64,000 nt of DNA from Nocardioides sp. (GTDB lineage Bacteria > Actinomycetota > Actinomycetes > Propionibacteriales > Nocardioidaceae): assembly GCA_037045645.1 (NCBI GenBank), contig JBAOIH010000001.1, positions 1,712,001 through 1,776,000 of the forward strand, read 5' to 3'. The position numbers were made by a program, and so were the translations under genes. Of the stretch, positions 6,965-15,249 are shown piece by piece. Within the stretch, counting starts at the first letter, position 1; every line of letters starts with the position of its first letter. A model generated the notes under the pieces. It made no database searches. It had not been told where the DNA came from and saw only the letters and a program-made list of their open reading frames with translations.

Positions 6965-8173
6965 ATGACCGACCTCGCCGTTCCCACCACCGCTTCGGCC
7001 ATCGAGCAGTTGCGCTCCCAGGTGCCGGACTCGATCGGAGAAACCGGGGAGTCGGCGCCGGTGAAGATGTTGCCCGCGATGGCGTACACCTCGCCGGAGA
7101 TCCTCGACTGGGAACGCCGCCACCTCTTCGCAGGCACCTGGACCTGCCTTGGACGTGTCGTGGACTTGTTGCCCTCCGTAGGCCCGAACGGCAAGCCGGT
7201 CACGCAGCGCGCAGCCGTCGTGGGCGACATCTCTGTGCTGCTCGTGCGCGGCGGGGAGGGCGTACGCATGTTCGCCAACCTGTGCCGCCACCGAGGTCAC
7301 GAGTTGTTGCAGGGCGAGGAGACCTCCGAGCGAGCGTCGATCCTGTGCCCGTATCACGCGTGGACCTACAACCTCGACGGTTCGCTGCGCCAGGCGCCCG
7401 GTTTCCGGGACGTCGCCAGTTTCGAACCGGCCGAGCATGGACTCGTCGAGTTGCCGGTGAACGTGTGGCACGGCTGGATCTTCGGACACGCGCTGCATCC
7501 GGTCGACTCGCCAGAAGTGCCGTCGTTCGAGACTCACATCGGTGACCTAGAGCAGATCATCGCGCCGTACGACCCGGCATCGCTTGTGCTCGCGGATCGG
7601 CACTCGTACGAAGTCGCAGCGAACTGGAAGGTGATCGCGGAGAACTACCACGAGTGCTATCACTGCCCGCTGATCCACCCGGAACTGTGCGCGGTGAGTC
7701 CCCCGGACTCCGGCGACAACTACCACCACCTCTCGGGTGCGTGGATCGGCGGCGCGATGGTGCTGCGCGACGGTGCCGAGTCGATGACATTGACCGGCGA
7801 ACTGGCCGCGACTCCCCTTCCCGATGTCGACCCGGAGCGGGTCGAGTACGTCCACGTGCTGCCCAACCTGCTGATCTCGCCGCACCCCGACTACATCATG
7901 ACCCACCGCCTGGTGCCGCTGTCGCCGGACAACACCTGGATCGAGTGCTCGTGGTACGCCCTGCCCAACGCCGACGGGTCCACCCCGGACGCCGCGCGTG
8001 CCGTGGAATTCTGGGACCTGACCAACAAGCAGGATTTCGGCGCGTGTGAGTCGGTGCAGCGCGGACTGGCCTCGCCGCACTTCGTCCCCGGCCCGTTCGC
8101 CCCGAACGAGGATGCAGTCTCGGACCTGGTCGCGATGCTCGGCCAGGCGTACGTCACCGGCCGCCTGGTCTGA
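6965..8173 (+). CDS. Rieske non-heme iron oxygenase, alpha subunit (quaternary-amine type)
   Basis: A 402-residue oxygenase. The Rieske [2Fe-2S] cluster ligands are C107-x-H109 and C128-x2-H131. The catalytic segment ENYHECYHCPLIHPE supplies H233 and H238, with D357 as likely third iron ligand. The bridging acid is Glu230 (ECYHC) rather than the Asp of aromatic dioxygenases; a Glu here is known from carnitine oxygenase CntA and is seen in related quaternary-ammonium enzymes. I therefore infer oxidative demethylation or cleavage of a methylated amine. No reductase subunit is encoded nearby. GGAGA lies 5 bases before the ATG and TAGTCT at 6950-6955 may be the -10. Confidence 0.87.
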   Translation: MTDLAVPTTASAIEQLRSQVPDSIGETGESAPVKMLPAMAYTSPEILDWERRHLFAGTWTCLGRVVDLLPSVGPNGKPVTQRAAVVGDISVLLVRGGEGVRMFANLCRHRGHELLQGEETSERASILCPYHAWTYNLDGSLRQAPGFRDVASFEPAEHGLVELPVNVWHGWIFGHALHPVDSPEVPSFETHIGDLEQIIAPYDPASLVLADRHSYEVAANWKVIAENYHECYHCPLIHPELCAVSPPDSGDNYHHLSGAWIGGAMVLRDGAESMTLTGELAATPLPDVDPERVEYVHVLPNLLISPHPDYIMTHRLVPLSPDNTWIECSWYALPNADGSTPDAARAVEFWDLTNKQDFGACESVQRGLASPHFVPGPFAPNEDAVSDLVAMLGQAYVTGRLV

Positions 8174-8354
8174 CCTGTCGCGTCTGCTCCGCGCAAACCC
8201 GCCCACCTGTCGCATCTGCTCGGCGCGAACCCGCCCACCTGTCGCATCTGCTCCGCGCCTGTGGAGAACGAGAGCAGACGCGACAGGTCGAGGTCCTCCT
8301 GCGGTGCAGACGCGACAGGTCGAGGCCCTCCGGCCGAGCAGACGCGACAGGTCA
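8171..8354. repeat. Palindromic array of 32-bp repeats between convergent genes
   Basis: Three units with core ACCTGTCGCRTCTGCTCSGC start at 8173, 8205 and 8237 (32-base period). They face three inverted units (GCAGACGCGACAGGT at 8274, 8306 and 8338, also 32 apart). Each half starts at a stop codon: TGA 8171-8173 of the Rieske gene and TGA 8354-8352 of the ABC ATPase gene run straight into CCTGTCGC. The transcript of either strand could fold into a long stem, so the array may act as a two-way terminator. Confidence 0.85.
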
Positions 8355-9108
8355 GAGGACGGCGTTGAGGAACGAGCGGGTCTCGTCGTACTTCGGGTTG
8401 TTCACCAACTCCGACGGCGGGCCCTCCTCCAAGATCTTGCCCTGGTGGAAGAACGCCATCCGGTCGGCAACTTCACGCGCGAAGCCCATCTCGTGGGTGA
8501 CCACCATCATCGTCATGTGCAGGTCGGTCGAGAGCGACTTCATCACGTTGAGCACTTCACCGGTGAGCTCCCGGGTCGAGCGCCGAGGTCGGCTCGTCGA
8601 AGAGCATCACCTCGGGCTTCATCGCCAACGCTCGCGCGATTGCGACGCGCTGCTGTTGACCGCCCGAGAGCCGGATGGGGTGCTGGTGGGTTTTGTCGGC
8701 TAGCCCAACCCGCTCCAACAACTCCATCGCGTGGCGCCTGCGTTCGTCCTCGGTGCCCAACTTGGCGCACCGGGGCGCGGCCATCACGTTGTCGAGGACG
8801 TTCATGTTGGGAAAGAGGTTGAACTGCTGGAAGACCATCCCGACGTGCAGCCGCAGCTTGCGGATCTGCTCCTGTTTGCGGCTGGTGCGATAGCCCCCGC
8901 CCAACTTGATGCCGGCGACTTCGATGGTGCCCTCAGTCGGGTCTTCGATGAAGTTCACGCAGCGCAATACCGTGGACTTCCCCGAGCCGGAGCGGCCGAA
9001 GATCACGACCACCTCGCCGCGGCGTACCTCCATGTCGACGCCCTTGACAACCTCGAGGTTGCCGAAGGACTTGTGCAGGTTTTCGATGCGTACGACGACA
9101 TCACTCAT
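8352..9108 (-). pseudogene. Polar amino-acid-type ABC transporter ATPase, frameshifted
   Basis: Residues 1-183 hold Walker A (GRSGSGKST), the Q-loop (GMVFQQFNLFP), the signature LSGGQQQRVAIARAL and Walker B (VMLFDEPTSALDP). The frame then breaks, and the end (VLNVMKSLST, VVTHEMGFAREVADR with the switch His) continues in another frame from about 8565 to 8352. Removing one base from the CCC at 8570-8572 restores the family text DPELTGEVLNVM. The two parts together have normal length (about 252 aa). The start shares one base with the permease stop. A functional gene if the indel is a sequencing error. Confidence 0.85.
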
Positions 9109-10004
9109 CAGTGTTCGCCTCCCTTCGGGACCCCAGCGGTCTTGCCTTGCGCCTTGTCCACGTGCGCTCGGTCATATCCGCGTCCGATCCGCGCCTCCAA
9201 GCGAGACTGGAAGAACGTGAAGATGATCGTCATCGCCCAGTAGATGATCGCCGCAGCAAGAAGCGCCTCCAAGTACTTGAAGTCCGCCTTGCCGACCAGT
9301 TGCGCTCGCCGGAAGACTTCGGCCTGGGCCAACGTGACACCCAAGAAGGACACGAGCGCGGTGTCCTTCATCATCGCGATGAACTCGTTGCCAGTGGGCG
9401 GAATAATGACCCGGAACGCCTGCGGCAGCACGACCTTGCGCATCTTCTGGCCGTACGTCATCCCGAGCGCGTCGGCCGCCTCTCCCTGACCACCGGCGAC
9501 CGACTGGATGCCCGCGCGGAAGATCTCGGTCATGTACGCCCCGTAGTTCAGCCCGAGCGCCAAGATTCCGGCCGGAGCGATGTCCAGGATCAACGCATCG
9601 GCGAACCGGTCCGTGAGCCAGGGGTACTCCGCCACAAGGTTCTTCCCCACGCGCGGTAGCGCGAGGTAGATCAAGAACATCTGCACGATCAGCGGCGTGC
9701 CGCGGAAGAACGAGACATAGAGACCCGCGAGTCCTTGAGCGATCGGATTGCGCGACAGCCGCGCCAACGCGCCAAGCAGCGCAAAGATGACGGCCAGAAT
9801 GATGCCGAAGACAGCGATCTGGATCGTGTATCGAGCACCGCCGAGAATGTAGGGGAATTTCTCCCTCATCCACGCCAGGTCGAAGCCTGCCTTGGACCCG
9901 ACGAACGCCAAGATCAGGAAGACAACGACCCAGGTCGCTCCCGTCTTGACCCGGAACGGCACCTTGGCCGACGCGAGTTGGAATTTCTCCCACAGGTCAC
10001 CCAC
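9108..10004 (-). CDS. Polar amino-acid-type ABC transporter permease
   Basis: A 298-residue inner-membrane permease of the HisM/GlnP group: a first hydrophobic helix (TWVVVFLILAFVG), then the typical YTIQIAVFGIILAVIFALLG, SFFRGTPLIVQ and the EAA loop (GEAADALGMTYGQKMRKVVL). One permease gene is present, so it may work as a homodimer. It lies between the binding protein and ATPase genes, all co-directional. Confidence 0.92.
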   Translation of the reverse strand: MGDLWEKFQLASAKVPFRVKTGATWVVVFLILAFVGSKAGFDLAWMREKFPYILGGARYTIQIAVFGIILAVIFALLGALARLSRNPIAQGLAGLYVSFFRGTPLIVQMFLIYLALPRVGKNLVAEYPWLTDRFADALILDIAPAGILALGLNYGAYMTEIFRAGIQSVAGGQGEAADALGMTYGQKMRKVVLPQAFRVIIPPTGNEFIAMMKDTALVSFLGVTLAQAEVFRRAQLVGKADFKYLEALLAAAIIYWAMTIIFTFFQSRLEARIGRGYDRAHVDKAQGKTAGVPKGGEH

Positions 10005-10042
10005 GTCGGCCTCCGGCTAGGTGTCGCACAAGTGCCGTCAGA

Positions 10043-10954
10043 TCAGTTCTGCACGGACAGGTCGAGCCCGTCGTACCACTTCTTCGACAGCTCGGTGAGA
10101 GTGCCGTCAGAGTGCATTTCGCCGACGATCTCGTCCACTGCCTCGTACAGGCTCTTGTCCGACGGCGTCGCGCTCTTGTCGAAGCCGGCCGAAAGCGGCT
10201 CGTAGAAGACGGGGTCTCCGACGATCTTCACCGGGTTGCCAGCGTCGATGTAGCCCTGTGCGGTGGTCATCGAGGTGATCACCGCGTCGAGGCGGCCGTT
10301 GGCGAGGTCGTCGAGCGCCGTCGTGTCGGTGTCGTAACCCGCGATCTCGGGGTCGTCGACCACGAAGTCGAACTCGAAGCCCTTGATGTCGAGCTTCTTC
10401 TGCAAGAACATGTCGTACGTGCAGGCGCTGCACACGCCGACCTTCTTGCCGTCCAGGTCCGTGGTCACGTCGCTCACGTCGCTGTCGGCGCCCACCACCA
10501 CGACCGCCGGCGTGTAGTAGTACGGCTGGGTGAAGTCGAGCACCTTCTGCCGGTCGTTGGTCGGGGTCATCGAGCCGACGGTCATGTCCCAGCGGCCGTT
10601 CCAGCCACCTGCGGTGATGACATCCCAACTCGGGGCCTCCCACGCGACGTCGACGCCGAGGCGATCGGCAATCTCGGTAGCCACGTCGATGTCGAAGCCC
10701 TCGTATTCACCGGTCTGGTCGTTGAGCGAAGACTGCGGCGGGTACGCCGGGTCGGTCGAGACGGTGATCTTGCCCTTGTCGCAGATCTCCGCAAGCAGGT
10801 CGGTGGCGTCGGCGCAGTAGCCCTCGCTTGCAGACTGGGTCGAGTCAGACGAGGACTTCGTGCTGTCCTTGCCTTCCTCAGAGCCATCGCCACCACAGGC
10901 GGTCAGCCCCAGCGTCGCAATAAGAATGACGGTAGAAAGCACACGGATTCGCAC
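10043..10954 (-). CDS. Extracellular amino-acid-type solute-binding lipoprotein
   Basis: A 303-residue SBP_bac_3 protein. A signal peptide ends in the lipobox LTAC (Cys20), followed by a Ser/Thr-rich linker. The mature part shows ITVSTDPAYPPQSS, YEGFDIDVATEIADRLG and the DMTVGSMTPTNDRQKVLDFT ligand-site region. It delivers substrate to the permease and ATPase encoded downstream. Proximity to the Rieske cluster suggests a methylated amine or amino acid as cargo; this is inference. Confidence 0.92.
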   Translation of the reverse strand: MRIRVLSTVILIATLGLTACGGDGSEEGKDSTKSSSDSTQSASEGYCADATDLLAEICDKGKITVSTDPAYPPQSSLNDQTGEYEGFDIDVATEIADRLGVDVAWEAPSWDVITAGGWNGRWDMTVGSMTPTNDRQKVLDFTQPYYYTPAVVVVGADSDVSDVTTDLDGKKVGVCSACTYDMFLQKKLDIKGFEFDFVVDDPEIAGYDTDTTALDDLANGRLDAVITSMTTAQGYIDAGNPVKIVGDPVFYEPLSAGFDKSATPSDKSLYEAVDEIVGEMHSDGTLTELSKKWYDGLDLSVQN

Positions 10955-11029
10955 GGAAGCCCCTTCGAAGAGTGTTTGGTGCGAAATATGACACAGGTCA
11001 CGCCTGCATGTGGCGGATTGGGCGCCGAG

Positions 11030-12118
11030 TTAACGCAATCGTGACTCGGTCGGCTCGCCGGATTGCGGTGGCGGCACCGACCCGGGCAGCAAGACCGTGT
11101 GTACGAGGTGCGCCAACGTCGCTGCCATCGTCACCGCCCACGCAGCAAAGGCCAGCCAGATCCACGCGCTGCCGATGGCCCCGACGATCGGCAAGTGATC
11201 GGCCTCGCCGAGATAGATGCCCGCCACGGCGTACATCCCAAGAGGGAAGATGATCGACCAGAGAGTGGCTTCGTACGTGAGCGGAATCCCGTGCGTACGG
11301 TGCCGCCACCACCCGGCCGCAACCAATGCCGGGATCAGCCAGGTCGCGAACGCCCAGAACATCACCGACGCGCCGGCGATCAACCCACGCGTCGCGGTCA
11401 CCATCGGCGCGTCAGCCATCTCGACGATCCGAGCCCCAGCCAGCACTGTGATCGCCGCTGCTCCCATCGCCACCCAGTAGGGCGGTGTCAGATCTCGGGG
11501 CCCGAAGTCGTAGAGCATCATCCGCGCCGCGACGAACACTCCGGCCGCGGCATAGAGGAACACCCCGACCGACCACGAGAAGACGGCGACGATCGCCAGC
11601 ACGCGTCTTGCGGGCTCGTACACCAACTCCAAGGTCGCGGCCGAGATGGCCACCGACTGGCTGGCGACCACCCAGATGAACCACGTGCCGTTGGCCGCCG
11701 CGATGATCGGACGACGGTGGGGTCCGAGCACTGCCGTCCACGGGATGACGTACCCCAGCACCAGCCACAGACACCCGGCGGCGGCGAGCAGGATCGCGGT
11801 GAGTGTCGGATAACCCTCCATAGCAAGGCGTACGCCGACGACGTTCATGCCCGCGATGGTGGTGAAGAATCCGAAGGCTCGACGCGGATCCAAGAAGTCG
11901 GCAACCACGGCATCTCGGTGCGCCACCAAGCGCCACATCGTCAGGATGAGCAGGAGGCCCAGCGCCACGGCCGCCACCACGACGAGGATCTGGGACAACC
12001 AGCGCACCCCGACCAATTGCAGACCCACCGAGATGATCCCGGTCGCCATCACCAGCGCGAAGTTGCCGGGCGTCAGCCCGCGTACGCCCACATCGATCCT
12101 GCCGCCGAGGCTGGTCAT
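11030..12118 (-). CDS. TDT-family transporter (tellurite resistance/C4-dicarboxylate type)
   Basis: A 362-residue membrane protein with about ten hydrophobic helices, beginning LTPGNFALVMATGIISVG, the usual opening of the TehA/Mae1/SLAC1-like family. Later landmarks are WTAVLGPHRRPIIAAANGTW and YEATLWSIIFPLGMYAV. Family members move organic acids, sulfite or anions across the inner membrane. Substrate unknown; it stands alone upstream of the SBP gene. Confidence 0.85.
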   Translation of the reverse strand: MTSLGGRIDVGVRGLTPGNFALVMATGIISVGLQLVGVRWLSQILVVVAAVALGLLLILTMWRLVAHRDAVVADFLDPRRAFGFFTTIAGMNVVGVRLAMEGYPTLTAILLAAAGCLWLVLGYVIPWTAVLGPHRRPIIAAANGTWFIWVVASQSVAISAATLELVYEPARRVLAIVAVFSWSVGVFLYAAAGVFVAARMMLYDFGPRDLTPPYWVAMGAAAITVLAGARIVEMADAPMVTATRGLIAGASVMFWAFATWLIPALVAAGWWRHRTHGIPLTYEATLWSIIFPLGMYAVAGIYLGEADHLPIVGAIGSAWIWLAFAAWAVTMAATLAHLVHTVLLPGSVPPPQSGEPTESRLR

Positions 12119-12211
12119 CTCGACAGAGTAGAACCGATGAGGCGGCGCGGGATCAGTTCTGGTTTTGCCGATGCCTTTTCATAAGAGGTGCATGGCGGTT
12201 TGGCCGTGCCG

Positions 12212-13495
12212 TTAGGTGAGTTTGCCGTCCAGCACCGTGGGCCGTCCGCGCAGGAAGGTCGCCACCACTTGGCCGGGGAGTTCGAGGCCGGCGTACGGCG
12301 TGTTGCGCGACAACGATGCCGACGCGGACGCGTCGACCACCCGGCGTACGGACGGGTCGTAGAGCACCACGTTGGCGGGCGCGCCGACCTCGATCGGTTG
12401 TCCGTGGTCACTCACCCGCCCGATGCGCGCGGGAGCGTACGACAACCGCTCGGCGACCCCTGCCCAGTCCAGCAACCCGGTGTCGACCATCGTCTCTTGG
12501 ACCACCGACAGCGCCGTCTCCAGACCGATCATCCCGAACGCCGCCGCCGCCCACTCGCAGTCCTTGTCCTCGTGCGGGTGCGGTGCGTGATCGGTGGCGA
12601 CGATGTCGATGGTGCCATCGGCGAGCCCGGCTCGTACGGCCTCGACATCGGCGGCCGTGCGCAGAGGCGGGTTGACCTTGTAGATCGGGTCGTACGTCGC
12701 CGCGAGCTCATCGGTCAGCAGCAGGTGGTGCGGGCAGGCTTCGGCCGTGACGTTCCAGCCCTTCTCTTTGGCCTGGCGCACGATCTCGACGCTGCCCGCG
12801 GTCGACAGGTGGCATACGTGCAGCCGCGAGCCGACATGCGCGGCGAGCAGGCAGTCGCGCGCGATGATTGCCTCTTCTGCGACGGCCGGCCAGCCGGTCA
12901 GGCCGAGGCGTCCGGAGAGTTCGCCCTCGTTCATCTGAGCGCCCTCGGTGAGGCGCGGCTCCTGCGCGTGCTGGGCGATGACTCCGTCGAACGCCTTGAC
13001 GTATTCCAGGGCGCGACGCATCAGCACGGCATCGCTGACGCACTTGCCGTCGTCGGAGAACACGCGTACGCGCGCCGCGCTGTCGGCCATCGCCCCAAGT
13101 TCGGCGAGTTGCTCGCCGCCGAGTCCGACGGTGACCGCACCGATCGGATAGACGTCGGCGTACCCGGCCTCGCGGCCAAGGCGCCAGACCTGCTCCACCA
13201 CTCCAGCGGTGTCGGCGACCGGGTCGGTGTTGGCCATCGCGTGGACGGCCGTGAAGCCGCCCATCGCGGCAGCCTGGGTGCCGGTGAAAACCGTCTCGGC
13301 GTCCTCGCGGCCAGGCTCGCGTAGGTGGGTGTGCAGGTCGACCAGGCCCGGCAACGCGATCAGGCCGCTGGCGTCCATGGTCTCAACGTCAACTGCTGCG
13401 GTTTCCCCGATCGACTCGACGACGCCATCGCGCAGCAACAGATTGGTCGGATCCCCCCCGAGGATTGACACGTTCTTGATCAGATAGGCGGTCAT
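12212..13495 (-). CDS. pyrC: Dihydroorotase
   Basis: A 427-residue type I dihydroorotase. Zinc ligands lie in DLHTHLREPG (near residue 55), with later histidines in IAQHAQEP and HVCHLSTAGS, and the catalytic Asp in ATDHAPHPHEDKD. It closes carbamoyl-aspartate to dihydroorotate, the third step of pyrimidine synthesis. Its ATG overlaps the pyrB stop (ATGA, 13495-13492). The carAB/pyrD genes that often follow are absent; the operon ends here. Confidence 0.95.
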   Translation of the reverse strand: MTAYLIKNVSILGGDPTNLLLRDGVVESIGETAAVDVETMDASGLIALPGLVDLHTHLREPGREDAETVFTGTQAAAMGGFTAVHAMANTDPVADTAGVVEQVWRLGREAGYADVYPIGAVTVGLGGEQLAELGAMADSAARVRVFSDDGKCVSDAVLMRRALEYVKAFDGVIAQHAQEPRLTEGAQMNEGELSGRLGLTGWPAVAEEAIIARDCLLAAHVGSRLHVCHLSTAGSVEIVRQAKEKGWNVTAEACPHHLLLTDELAATYDPIYKVNPPLRTAADVEAVRAGLADGTIDIVATDHAPHPHEDKDCEWAAAAFGMIGLETALSVVQETMVDTGLLDWAGVAERLSYAPARIGRVSDHGQPIEVGAPANVVLYDPSVRRVVDASASASLSRNTPYAGLELPGQVVATFLRGRPTVLDGKLT

Positions 13496-14583
13496 CGCAG
13501 GTCTCCTTCGGGTGTGGTTTCGAGACGCCTCGCTTCGCTCGGCTCCTCAACCACCGGGGTGGGGGCTTCGCTCGGCTCCTCCACCACCGGGGTGGGGGCT
13601 TCGCTCGGCTCCTCCACCACCGCAGAGGCGCTCGGGTTGGCAGCCGGGTCTGATCCCGAGCCGGCGAGCAGCAGGTAGAGCACGGCCATGCGTACGGCCA
13701 CTCCGTTGGTGACCTGCTCCACGATCACCGAGCGCTGCGAATCGGCCACATCGGCGGTGATCTCCATGCCACGCACCATCGGGCCGGGGTGCATCACGAT
13801 CGTGTGGTCCTGCAACATTGCCATGCGGCGACCGTCGAGGCCGTAGCGACGCGAATACTCCCGAGCCGTCGGGAAGAAGCCGCCGTGCATCCGCTCGCGC
13901 TGGACGCGCAGCATCATCACCGCATCACTCTTGGGCAGCACCGCGTCCAGGTCGTACGAAGTCTCGACGCCCCAGGCCTCGACGCCGACCGGCAACAACG
14001 TGGGCGGGGCTACCAAGGTGACGTCGGCGCCCAAAGTGCGCAGCAACAGCGCGTTGGACCGCGCGACCCGCGAGTGCAGGACGTCCCCGACGATCGCCAC
14101 GCGGCGCCCTTCCAGCCCGCCAGGCCGAGACTCCCCTAGGTGACGCCACATCGTGAAAGCGTCGAGAAGCGCCTGGGTTGGGTGCTCGTGAGTGCCGTCT
14201 CCGGCGTTGACGACGCTGCTGCGAATCCAGCCGCTGCCCGCCAGGCGGTGCGGCGCGCCGGACGCGCTGTGCCGGATGACGACGGCGTCGCAGCCCATCG
14301 CCTCCAGCGTCAGGGCCGTGTCCTTGAGCGACTCCCCCTTCGACAACGACGAACCCTTGGCGGCGAAATTGATGACGTCGGCACTGAGCCGCTTGGCCGC
14401 GGCCTCGAACGAGATCCGGGTGCGGGTGGAGTCTTCGAAGAAGAGATTGACGACCGTACGACCGCGCAACGCGGGCAGCTTCTTGATCGGCCGGTCGGCC
14501 AACGACCTCAACTCGGCCGCGGTCTGAAGGATGAGCTCGGCCTCGTCGCGACTCAGGTCGCCAGCGGAGAGCAGGTGCCTCAT
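13492..14583 (-). CDS. pyrB: Aspartate carbamoyltransferase with a repeat-derived C-terminal tail
   Basis: A 363-residue protein. The carbamoyl-phosphate loop STRTRISFE is at 52-60, and HSASGAPHRL and DGTHEHPTQALLDAF are also present. The normal enzyme ends near residue 308 (LYLLLAG). A further 55 residues follow, made of Pro-Glu-rich 11-residue units (VVEEPSEAPTP) encoded by a 33-bp tandem repeat. The first committed step of pyrimidine synthesis. ATGA overlaps join it to pyrR and pyrC. The tail is likely disordered and not needed for catalysis. Confidence 0.95.
   Translation of the reverse strand: MRHLLSAGDLSRDEAELILQTAAELRSLADRPIKKLPALRGRTVVNLFFEDSTRTRISFEAAAKRLSADVINFAAKGSSLSKGESLKDTALTLEAMGCDAVVIRHSASGAPHRLAGSGWIRSSVVNAGDGTHEHPTQALLDAFTMWRHLGESRPGGLEGRRVAIVGDVLHSRVARSNALLLRTLGADVTLVAPPTLLPVGVEAWGVETSYDLDAVLPKSDAVMMLRVQRERMHGGFFPTAREYSRRYGLDGRRMAMLQDHTIVMHPGPMVRGMEITADVADSQRSVIVEQVTNGVAVRMAVLYLLLAGSGSDPAANPSASAVVEEPSEAPTPVVEEPSEAPTPVVEEPSEARRLETTPEGDLR
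13515..13626. repeat. 33-bp tandem repeat inside the pyrB 3' end
   Basis: Units beginning CTTCGCTCGGCTCCTC start at 13533, 13566 and 13599 (33-base period; the last is partial), preceded by GGTTTCGAGACGCCTCG. The motif resembles a repeat I recall from intergenic regions of Nocardioides-like genomes (GTTTCGAGACG plus a CTCGCTTCGCTC core). Here it is in frame with pyrB. Confidence 0.8.
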
Positions 14584-15167
14584 CGCGCACCTCCCAGTCC
14601 CTCGATGGTGACCGCGTCTTCGGCGTCGACGCCGTCGAGGCGTACGGACACTCGCTCGACCAAGGAGGTCGGCAGATTCTTGCCCACGAAGTCGGCGCGA
14701 ATCGGCAGTTCGCGGTGGCCGCGGTCGACCAGGACCGCCAACTGCACCTTGGCCGGGCGTCCCACGTCGTTGAGCGCGTCGAGTGCCGCGCGGATCGTAC
14801 GACCGGAGAACAGCACGTCGTCGACGAGGACGACCGTCTTGTCATCGATGCCGCCCGGCGGAATATCGGTGGGCAGCAAAGCGCGAGCCGGCTTCAGCCG
14901 CAGGTCGTCGCGATAGAGCGTGATGTCGAGCGAACCGACCGGCACCTCGACGCCTTCGACATGCGCCAACTTGGCAGCGATCCGCTGCGCCAACGGCACC
15001 CCGCGGCTGGGGATGCCCAACAGGACGAGATCGCCGGCGCCGCGGTTGCGCTCGAGGATCTCGTGCGCGATCCGGGTGAGCGCCCGGGTGATGTCGTCGG
15101 CGGAGAGTACGACGCGAGCGCCGCCCTCAAGGGACTGCTCGGGCTCGGGACGGGAGGCAGAAGTCAC
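14580..15167 (-). CDS. pyrR: Bifunctional pyr operon regulator/uracil phosphoribosyltransferase
   Basis: A 195-residue PyrR. The PRPP-binding loop is TVVLVDDVLFSGRTIRAAL, preceded by LVLLGIPSRGVPLAQRIA. It binds pyr mRNA to adjust expression and converts uracil to UMP. The GTG start at 15167 follows a strong AAGGAGG. First gene of pyrR-pyrB-pyrC, overlapping pyrB by ATGA. A clear PyrR-type antiterminator was not identified in the short leader. Confidence 0.93.
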   Translation of the reverse strand: MTSASRPEPEQSLEGGARVVLSADDITRALTRIAHEILERNRGAGDLVLLGIPSRGVPLAQRIAAKLAHVEGVEVPVGSLDITLYRDDLRLKPARALLPTDIPPGGIDDKTVVLVDDVLFSGRTIRAALDALNDVGRPAKVQLAVLVDRGHRELPIRADFVGKNLPTSLVERVSVRLDGVDAEDAVTIEGLGGAR

Positions 15168-15249
15168 TGCCTGACCTCCTTCTCCGCCTCACGGGACGGC
15201 TCGTTAAAGGATGTCGGTTTGGATATCGCGACTCTATCGCGGTCGCCAG

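Noticed and set aside
8171..8354. CRISPR array
   Set aside because: The 32-base units are repeated without variable spacers, half are inverted, and no cas genes are present.
15168..15249. PyrR-type RNA attenuator before pyrR
   Set aside because: The leader is short and I could not find a convincing terminator/antiterminator pair.
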